From assembly GCF_015062985.1 (NCBI RefSeq), contig NZ_SUTI01000035.1:2596-7623 (forward strand): 5,028 bases of DNA, read 5' to 3'. The notes under the pieces are model-generated. The model was not told where the DNA came from, did no database searches, and saw only the letters and a list, made by a program, of their open reading frames with translations. The position numbers and the translations under genes are program-made. The stretch comes from Methanobrevibacter sp. GTDB taxonomy: Archaea > Methanobacteriota > Methanobacteria > Methanobacteriales > Methanobacteriaceae. Shown piece by piece: positions 1 to 4,435 of this stretch. The number at the start of each line of letters is the position of its first letter. Within the stretch, counting starts at the first letter, position 1.

Positions 1-173
1 CTGACGGTGAGATTATTAAAGCGGAATACCTGACCGAATCAGATTTGTCCAAACAAATTTCAAAAGATTTAAAAAAGCGCGGAATGAAATTTGTAGGTCC
101 TACCATAATTTATTCATATCTTGAGGCTATCGGAATCATTGACAACCATCAGGAAGACTGCTTCAGATACTAA
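1..173 (+). CDS. tag: DNA-3-methyladenine glycosylase I, C-terminal fragment (cut by window edge)
   Basis: Only the last 56 residues are visible, read from base 3 to the TAA at 171-173. Tag-family enzymes remove 3-methyladenine from alkylated DNA and start base-excision repair. The visible part has the family's C-terminal pattern: a KRGMKFVGPTIIYSYLEAIGI segment, corresponding to the end of the helix-hairpin-helix fold, then DNHQEDCFRY at the very end. In E. coli Tag the equivalent His and Cys, four residues apart, are two of the four ligands of the structural zinc, and the same H-x3-C spacing is present here. The other two ligands and the catalytic region lie outside the window. The gene converges with modC, leaving 71 nt between them. 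The family call is firm; the intactness of the gene cannot be judged. Confidence 0.87.
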   Translation, partial: DGEIIKAEYLTESDLSKQISKDLKKRGMKFVGPTIIYSYLEAIGIIDNHQEDCFRY

Positions 174-244
174 AAATACAGTTTATCCAAAATAGGCCTT
201 TTAAAATAGTTTTTCTGAAAAATTAACCTTAGTAAAGACAACAG
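174..244. terminator. Convergent tag/modC intergenic region with T-tracts on both strands
   Basis: This 71-nt gap separates the ends of two convergent genes. It contains TTTTTCTGAAAAA at 210-222, which puts a five-T run on the + strand (210-214) and another on the - strand (222-218). Archaeal RNA polymerase often terminates at such T-runs without a strong hairpin, so the element could serve both genes. The dyad itself is only 6 bp with a one-base centre and cannot form a useful hairpin. Termination here is an inference from position and base composition. Confidence 0.35.
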
Positions 245-1279
245 TTAATTATCTTCCAATAAAATGATATTTTTTGGATTTACTTTTAGATATTTAGGAA
301 TTTCAAACTCATGCTGATGGATCTGTTTATCCCGTTTCCACCACAATCCGTTAGCCAGAGAAATTTCCCATTCAAATGGCTTTTCGATTTTTGTTGAATT
401 TGATGTGTCAAAAGAATTTAAATCATTTTCATCAGCTGGAGAAAAATCGTGTGCCCTTATTCCAATGTGAGTAATATTTGATGAAATTTTTTGAGAAACT
501 TCAAATGTGACTCCCCAATCCAGTGATTTGATGTGATAATCATCAATAATTTCTATTTTGGAAATGTTTTTACAACCTGTAAGCCTTGCAACCTGAACTT
601 TTTTCGGATTTTCAAAAATGTTATGGGTTTCTCCCTTTGCAATAATCCTGCCCTTATCCAGTATTATAAGTTCATCACAGAACTGGAACACTTCGTCACG
701 GTCATGAGTAACTAAAATAGAAAACCCGTCAAATTCATCCAGTATATTTGAAAGCTGAATACGAAGCTGTTCTTTTAGGAAAGTATCCATAGCACTGAAC
801 GGTTCGTCCAGCAATATGACATCAGGACTATAAGCTAAAATACGGGCTAAAGCCACTCTTTGCTGTTGACCCCCTGACAATTGCCTAGGATATCTTTTCT
901 CAAGTCCATCTAAATGAAAACGTTTAATCATGTCTGAAACAATCTTTTTATCATCATCTTTAGATAATCCTGCGGCAACATTTTCTTCAACGGTCATATT
1001 GGGAAACAATGCATAATTTTGAAATAAGTAACCTACATTTCTTTTTTGAGGCTTTAAATTAATTTTTCTTTCAGAATCAAAATAAACGGTTTCATTATCG
1101 GTTGTTAAACTTACAATACCCTTATCCGGATCAACTATGCCTGCAACAGATTTGAGGGTGATACTTTTTCCACAACCTGAAGGACCTAAAATACCCAAAC
1201 ATCCTTTTTTTAATTCAAAATCAACATTCAAATCAAATTCTTTAAGTTTCTTTTGGATATTCACCTTTAATTTAGCCAT
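245..1279 (-). CDS. modC: Molybdate/tungstate ABC transporter, ATP-binding protein (ModC type)
   Basis: This 344-residue cytoplasmic ATPase should power oxyanion import by pairing with the ModB permease. All nucleotide-binding motifs are intact: Walker A GPSGCGKS (32-39), Q-loop Q87 in LFQNYALFP, signature LSGGQQQR (134-141), Walker B VILLDEP (154-160, catalytic E159) and the H-loop His192 in VTHDRDE. The NBD ends near 228. The tail (about 229-344) begins VARLTGCKNIS and contains IGIRAHDF; I know both from ModC-like proteins of clostridia and methanogens. I do not see a clear canonical MOP/TOBE repeat there, so metal sensing by this domain is uncertain. The ATG at 1279 is preceded by GAGGG at an 8-nt spacing, and modB ends 24 nt upstream, so the two genes are almost certainly cotranscribed. 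Sulfate/thiosulfate CysA-type specificity is less likely given the ModA and ModB neighbours. Confidence 0.9.
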   Translation of the reverse strand: MAKLKVNIQKKLKEFDLNVDFELKKGCLGILGPSGCGKSITLKSVAGIVDPDKGIVSLTTDNETVYFDSERKINLKPQKRNVGYLFQNYALFPNMTVEENVAAGLSKDDDKKIVSDMIKRFHLDGLEKRYPRQLSGGQQQRVALARILAYSPDVILLDEPFSAMDTFLKEQLRIQLSNILDEFDGFSILVTHDRDEVFQFCDELIILDKGRIIAKGETHNIFENPKKVQVARLTGCKNISKIEIIDDYHIKSLDWGVTFEVSQKISSNITHIGIRAHDFSPADENDLNSFDTSNSTKIEKPFEWEISLANGLWWKRDKQIHQHEFEIPKYLKVNPKNIILLEDN

Positions 1280-1303
1280 GATTAATTCCCTCTAACTTGT
1301 GAC

Positions 1304-1978
1304 TCATTTCCATTGCTTTTCTTTACGTATAGTTACATAATCCATAATAAAAATTGCAAAAAATGCTATGACGACAATGAATATTACATAATCAAAAGCA
1401 GATCCCATGTTTCCTGCAGCCACTTCAGAATAAACTGCCATAGGCAATGTTCTTGTCTGTCCGGCAATGTTTCCGGCAAGCATTGCTGTAGCACCGAATT
1501 CCCCTAATCCACGAGCATAAGCAAGAATTCCACCACCAATGATTCCAGGCAACGCATTTGCAAATAAAATTTTCCTGAAAATTTTCCATTCGGACATTCC
1601 AAGTGTACGGCCGGCATCCAACAAGTTTGAATCAACTTGCTCAAATGCGCTTCTTGCAGAGCGATACATTAAAGGAAATGACATAACTACCGCAGCAATA
1701 ACGGTTGCAGACCATGAAAAAGCTATTTTTACAGAAAAGAAGTCTATAAAAAATTGACCGATAGGCCCTCTAACACCAAAAACATACAATAAAAAGAACC
1801 CTACAACTGTAGGAGGCAATACGATTGGAAGTGTGAAAATTCCATCCAATACTATTTTTATTGCATCATTTTTCATCTTTACAATTCCCCATGCAACAAA
1901 CAAACCAACAAAAAAAGTTATAAAAATTGATAAACTTGCTGTCTTCATTGAAATGAAAATAGGGGACCAATCCATCAT
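1304..1978 (-). CDS. modB: Molybdate/tungstate ABC transporter, permease protein (ModB)
   Basis: This 224-residue integral membrane protein forms the translocation channel of the importer, normally as a homodimer. I see about five hydrophobic segments, at roughly 10-32, 43-68, 86-106, 142-160 and 194-215. The ModB hallmark LPPTVVGFFLLYVFG lies at 54-68. The EAA-type cytoplasmic loop that docks onto ModC runs from DAGRTLG (121-127) through the ALPGI segment (142-146), followed by ARGLGEFGATAMLAGN (155-170), which is highly typical of ModB. The length fits the family. The start is ATG-ATG; the first (1976-1978) has GGAG 8 nt upstream and is preferred, while the second would leave an 11-nt spacing. 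A 99-nt gap separates it from modA, with hairpin and promoter-like sequence, so modBC may be expressed partly on its own. Confidence 0.92.
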   Translation of the reverse strand: MMDWSPIFISMKTASLSIFITFFVGLFVAWGIVKMKNDAIKIVLDGIFTLPIVLPPTVVGFFLLYVFGVRGPIGQFFIDFFSVKIAFSWSATVIAAVVMSFPLMYRSARSAFEQVDSNLLDAGRTLGMSEWKIFRKILFANALPGIIGGGILAYARGLGEFGATAMLAGNIAGQTRTLPMAVYSEVAAGNMGSAFDYVIFIVVIAFFAIFIMDYVTIRKEKQWK

Positions 1979-2035
1979 ATTTTTAACTCCGTTACATTAC
2001 TATATTATTGATATGAACAATATTATATTAAAATT
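1979..2035 (-). promoter_or_regulatory. Possible internal promoter and RBS for modBC
   Basis: On the - strand a TATA-like stretch, TTTTAATATAATA (about 2033-2021), lies upstream of modB. An archaeal start about 25-30 nt downstream would fall near 1998, leaving a leader of about 20 nt that still contains the GGAG ribosome site (1990-1987, 8 nt before ATG 1978). The whole spacer is very AT-rich, so a chance TATA match is easy. It is listed because it follows a terminator-like hairpin after modA. Confidence 0.35.
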
Positions 2036-2040
2036 TATTT

Positions 2041-2090
2041 AAAAAATGTAAAAAAAGTATTCATGAATAGAAAAAATCTATTCATGGATA
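2041..2090 (-). terminator. Hairpin with T-rich tail at the end of modA
   Basis: Read on the - strand, the arm CATGAATAG (2086-2078, which includes the modA TAG stop) pairs perfectly with CTATTCATG (2070-2062) across a seven-base A/T loop. After one C/A mismatch three more base pairs extend the stem. The hairpin is followed by two T6 runs (2056-2051 and 2046-2041). The structure resembles an intrinsic terminator or a 3'-end stabilising hairpin placed between modA and modBC, and would allow more modA than modBC transcript. Each arm is also nearly palindromic, so a protein-binding site is an alternative. Confidence 0.55.
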
Positions 2091-2914
2091 GTAAAACCGT
2101 ATTCTACAAATACATCTTTAGCTTCTTTAGTTTGTAAGAAGTCCATAAATGCTTTTGTAGCATTGTCATCAGTTGAATTTTTAAGAGCAGCTACAGGATA
2201 AATAACTGGAGTTTTTAAAGCATCATCAGGAGCTTCACAGATAACTTTTACATCATCTGGCATGGATTTAGCGTCGGTAGCATATACAATACCGCATTCA
2301 GCAGATCCTTGAGCTACTTGGTTTAATACTGCAGTTACGTCAGTACCTAAGGATAATTTGGATTCCACATCATTCCAGATGCCTGTGTTGTTTAATACTT
2401 CCTGAGCATATTGACCTGCAGGTACAGATTCCGGATCACCGATAGCGATGTTACCGCTAATGTTTTTCAAATCATCAAATGATGAGATATTTGCATTGGA
2501 ATCAGCAGGAACAATTAAAACAACTTTGTTTTCCAAGAATTGGAGATTTGTACTGTTGTCAACTAAACCTTCTTCAGCTAATTTGTTCATTTGTTTGTTA
2601 GCAGCAGACATAAATACATCAGCTTCTAAACCATTTTCTATTTGAGTTTGCAAATCACCACTTGAAGCGTAAGTAGGAGTAACTTTTACGCCAGGGTATT
2701 TTTCCTGAAACATTGGAATTAATTTTTCATCGAAAGCGTTTTTTAAACTAGCTGCAGCCGCTAAGTTTACTTCTTGACCTGTTAAATTAGCATTAGTAGT
2801 GTTACCTGAGTCACCGCCTAAAAAGTCAAACCAACCTGCAGAAACGGTTCCTGCACTAGCAATAACTATTGCTGCTAAAATAGCAACGAGTAATAATTTT
2901 TTCATAGATTTCAT
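2078..2914 (-). CDS. modA: Molybdate/tungstate-binding protein (ModA, bacterial COG0725 type)
   Basis: This 278-residue exported protein captures molybdate or tungstate and delivers it to ModB. A positively charged N-terminus (MKSMKK) leads into a hydrophobic run (7-20) and GTVSA (22-26), a plausible signal-peptidase site; the mature part then begins GWFDFLGG. There is no cysteine near this point, so it is not a lipoprotein. A Thr/Asn/Gly-rich linker (36-46) precedes the binding fold. Residues matching the oxyanion ligands of ModA are Ser56 in AAASL, Ser84/Ser85 in YASSG, the VPAGQYA loop (164-170), Val193 in GTDVTAV and Tyr211 in GIVYATDA. It resembles the short bacterial ModA rather than archaeal WtpA, which is about 340 residues. 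The start at 2914 is supported by AAAGGAG with 7 nt to the ATG; Met4 is the only close alternative. Mo versus W preference cannot be read from sequence. Confidence 0.92.
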   Translation of the reverse strand: MKSMKKLLLVAILAAIVIASAGTVSAGWFDFLGGDSGNTTNANLTGQEVNLAAAASLKNAFDEKLIPMFQEKYPGVKVTPTYASSGDLQTQIENGLEADVFMSAANKQMNKLAEEGLVDNSTNLQFLENKVVLIVPADSNANISSFDDLKNISGNIAIGDPESVPAGQYAQEVLNNTGIWNDVESKLSLGTDVTAVLNQVAQGSAECGIVYATDAKSMPDDVKVICEAPDDALKTPVIYPVAALKNSTDDNATKAFMDFLQTKEAKDVFVEYGFTIHE

Positions 2915-2942
2915 AGTAATTCTCCTTTGAATTATACACTAT

Positions 2943-2994
2943 CAGACAATTAAATACATAATCATAGATTAAAAAAATATTATTGCAGACAATT
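2943..2994. repeat. Direct repeat CAGACAATT, two copies in the modA promoter/leader
   Basis: CAGACAATT occurs at 2943-2951 and 2986-2994, with starts 43 bp apart, close to four helical turns. The right copy lies next to the predicted modA transcription start and continues into a CAATTG palindrome (2990-2995); the left copy is in the predicted leader. Two exact 9-mers in this short region are suggestive of a regulator site, but AT-rich sequence lowers the significance. Confidence 0.4.
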
Positions 2995-3015
2995 GTAATA
3001 TCATATTTATATCGA
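2982..3015 (-). promoter_or_regulatory. Predicted modA promoter (TATA box and start region)
   Basis: On the - strand ATATAAATA (3012-3004) is a good archaeal TATA box. Transcription would be expected about 25-30 nt downstream, near 2982, giving a leader of roughly 68 nt that ends with the AAAGGAG ribosome site (2928-2922). The TATA box overlaps the palindrome TATCGATA (3010-3017). A purine-rich BRE is not obvious. The box sequence is seen directly; its use is inferred. Confidence 0.6.
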
Positions 3016-3036
3016 TAAAATCATCAACAATTATCG
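3013..3036. promoter_or_regulatory. Inverted repeat CGATAA-N12-TTATCG upstream of modA TATA
   Basis: CGATAA (3013-3018) and TTATCG (3031-3036) form a perfect 6-bp inverted repeat around 12 nt, starting at the upstream edge of the modA TATA box. This is where an archaeal activator or a TBP/TFB-blocking repressor could bind. The CGAT half-site also occurs in the dyad at 3180-3203, but the rest of the half-sites differ. The short arms make this a weak call. Confidence 0.35.
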
Positions 3037-3162
3037 GAAAAATCTTTACAAGTTAAGTTGAATAATATTTTATTTAAATCAGATTGTATACTATTTTTTT
3101 TCAAATTTGGATTATCATTTTAATCAATTCTGATTAGTAATTATAAATTTAACAATATGGAT

Positions 3163-3196
3163 ATATAAATATTTTCATATCGATGTAAATAGATTC
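3163..3196 (+). promoter_or_regulatory. Predicted promoter of the PNPOx-like gene
   Basis: ATATAAATA (3163-3171) has exactly the same core as the modA TATA box but faces right. An archaeal start would be expected around 3190-3196, which gives a leader of about 80 nt. A ribosome site GAGGT (3263-3267) lies 6 nt before the ATG at 3274. The predicted start falls in the centre of the palindrome at 3180-3203. Confidence 0.6.
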
Positions 3197-3203
3197 ACAT
3201 CGA
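3180..3203. promoter_or_regulatory. 24-bp imperfect palindrome, candidate operator over the start site
   Basis: The left arm TCGATGTAAAT (3180-3190) and right arm ATTCACATCGA (3193-3203) are inverted copies matching at 10 of 11 positions around a central AG. The core is CGATGT-N10-ACATCG. The dyad starts 9 bp after the TATA box and covers the predicted transcription start, the usual position of an archaeal repressor site that blocks polymerase recruitment. It is the longest dyad I found in the intergenic DNA and contains more G/C than its surroundings. No regulator gene is in the window, so the ligand is unknown. Confidence 0.6.
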
Positions 3204-3273
3204 GAATACTGTTTAAAAAAAATAATGAAACCTATTTATTTAGGTAAAACTAAATATTAACTGAGGTATTATC

Positions 3274-3681
3274 ATGTCAAACATTGAAAAAGTAAACGAA
3301 ATTTTAACAAAAGCTGAAGAGTTCTACCTTGCAACAGTAGACGGTGACAAACCAAAAGTAAGACCGTTAGGATTCCATTTATTGGATGGTGACAAAATAT
3401 ATTTCGGTGTTGGAACATATAAAGAAGTTTACAAACAAATGGAAGCAAACCCTAATGTTGAAATTGCTGCATGGGACGGTGAACACTTCTTAAGATATTA
3501 TGGTGTTGCAGACTTAACTAAAAATGAGGAAATAGCTGAAAAAGCGTTTGAACTCATGCCAGAAATTGCTGAAGCATACAAAGCAAACGGATGGGAAATG
3601 GGAATCTTTTTCCTCGACAAAGCTACAGCTGAAATCAGAAACATGATGGAAGTTGAAGAAACATATGAATTTGAGTATTAA
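3274..3681 (+). CDS. Pyridoxamine 5'-phosphate oxidase-like FMN-binding split-barrel protein
   Basis: This 135-residue cytoplasmic protein belongs to the small PNPOx-like (NimC/COG5015-like) flavoprotein group. The N-terminal helix (4-16) is followed by FYLATVDGDKPKVRPLGF (17-34), the typical first strands of the split barrel that bind FMN or a deazaflavin. Next come KIYFGVGTYKEVYKQMEANPNVEIA (41-65), also characteristic, and an acidic C-terminal helix and tail (84-135). True PNPO enzymes are about 200 residues with a dimer-forming C-terminal region that is absent here, so vitamin B6 synthesis is not expected. Members of this group have been linked to nitroimidazole reduction or flavin-dependent redox work; the substrate is unknown. 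The start is set by GAGGT 6 nt upstream. The gene has its own promoter with a candidate operator and runs convergently into the CMD gene with 11 nt between the stops. Confidence 0.85.
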   Translation: MSNIEKVNEILTKAEEFYLATVDGDKPKVRPLGFHLLDGDKIYFGVGTYKEVYKQMEANPNVEIAAWDGEHFLRYYGVADLTKNEEIAEKAFELMPEIAEAYKANGWEMGIFFLDKATAEIRNMMEVEETYEFEY

Positions 3682-3697
3682 GGGGAATTCCCTTAAT
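3677..3697. terminator. Perfect inverted repeat containing both convergent stop codons
   Basis: ATTAAGGG (3677-3684) and CCCTTAAT (3690-3697) are perfect 8-bp inverted arms around a five-base GAATT centre. The TAA of the PNPOx-like gene (3679-3681) lies in one arm and the TAA of the CMD gene (3695-3693) in the other, so both transcripts would end in the same hairpin. No T-run follows on either strand, so this is not a standard poly-U terminator; an RNA 3'-end stabilising or processing hairpin is as likely. Confidence 0.5.
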
Positions 3698-4412
3698 CAC
3701 AAATTTCATTAATAATAGCTAATGCATTTAAAGACCTTGGAAAACCAATATAAGGCAACATAACTGTTACCGCTGAGACTAATTTTTCTTTATCATTACC
3801 AACAGACAGATTACCTTGGGTGTGTCCTCTTAACTGATTTTCACAACCGCCCAACGTTGCAATGAAAGTGAATGTGATCAGTTCCCTTTGCTGGTCGTTT
3901 AAACCGTCACGGGTGTAAAAGTCACCGAAGCAATATCCTTCCAGGAAAGTGTTGAAATGCTTTTGACCTTCAGGAGCATTATCATTCATGGCCCGAATCA
4001 TTTCCTCTCCAAAATACCTGTCCTGAATTTTACGTCCTTCTTGACGTCTGTCATCAGAGGTGGTATTTGACCTGTTTTCCAAAGGCAGTTCAATTCCCTT
4101 TTTGTCAAACACTTTAATTACTACACCAAAGAAATTATGCGCACGGCCAAAACCGACGTACGGTACAGACTGGTAAAGAAGTTCCTTGACCTCTTCGGGA
4201 GTAATGTATTTGCCCAATGCAGAAAGCAAAATCTTTTTGAATGCTTTTGGTGACTGACAGGCAATCAATGAGGCCAATGTTACCAAAACAGATTCCTTTT
4301 CTGTCAATGTTGAATATTCAAATACTTCACCATATGCAAAGTTCTTAAATATTTCATGAAACTCAGGGTCATTTTTTTCTATTCTTTCAAAATTATCAAA
4401 TAATTCATTCAT
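3693..4412 (-). CDS. Carboxymuconolactone decarboxylase (CMD) family protein, two tandem domains
   Basis: This 239-residue protein contains two copies of the alpha-helical CMD fold (PF02627-like), at about 30-105 and 165-238. The copies align from LTEKESVLVTLASLIAC (36-52) and LNDQQRELITFTFIATL (171-187), and both end in a PY(V/I)GF element (84-88, 220-224). The second copy keeps the Cys190-Glu191...His197 arrangement seen in the active region of the family. In the first copy the matching positions are Lys56 and Leu62, so it looks structural or degenerate. There is no CxxC, so AhpD-like thiol peroxidase chemistry is unlikely. The start at 4412 has GTGAT 3 nt upstream, part of the methanogen GGTGAT site. 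It follows the SDR gene by 23 nt and is probably cotranscribed with it. The reaction is unknown; aromatic degradation is not implied by the family name. Confidence 0.85.
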   Translation of the reverse strand: MNELFDNFERIEKNDPEFHEIFKNFAYGEVFEYSTLTEKESVLVTLASLIACQSPKAFKKILLSALGKYITPEEVKELLYQSVPYVGFGRAHNFFGVVIKVFDKKGIELPLENRSNTTSDDRRQEGRKIQDRYFGEEMIRAMNDNAPEGQKHFNTFLEGYCFGDFYTRDGLNDQQRELITFTFIATLGGCENQLRGHTQGNLSVGNDKEKLVSAVTVMLPYIGFPRSLNALAIINEICD

Positions 4413-4435
4413 AGTATCACTTTAATATAAAATTT

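Larger units (their letters stand above)
2915..3273. other. 359-nt divergent intergenic control region, no gene
   Basis: This is the only gene-free stretch above 300 nt. It separates modA (leftward) from the PNPOx-like gene (rightward) and is strongly AT-rich, with stops in all frames and no credible small ORF with a ribosome site. It contains oppositely oriented TATA boxes with an identical 9-base core, the ATATCGAT octamer at 3009-3016 and again at 3177-3184, a 9-base direct repeat near the modA start, and several dyads. The middle (about 3040-3120) shows only A/T-rich sequence without structure I can support. I see no riboswitch-like fold such as a Moco element. Confidence 0.8.

Noticed and set aside
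533..715. 60-codon open frame antisense to modC
   Set aside because: It lies opposite the conserved NBD end and domain junction and shows no motif of its own.
1313..2042. Several open frames on the + strand opposite modB
   Set aside because: The proteins are low complexity and overlap a fully conserved permease on the other strand.
2915..3080. Possible Moco-type riboswitch in the modA leader
   Set aside because: The leader is almost all A/T with no G/C-rich paired elements, and Moco RNA motifs are known from bacteria.
3121..3136. TAATCA-N4-TGATTA dyad upstream of the PNPOx-like TATA box
   Set aside because: The arms are short and A/T-rich, and such dyads are expected by chance in this composition; it has no second copy elsewhere in the region.
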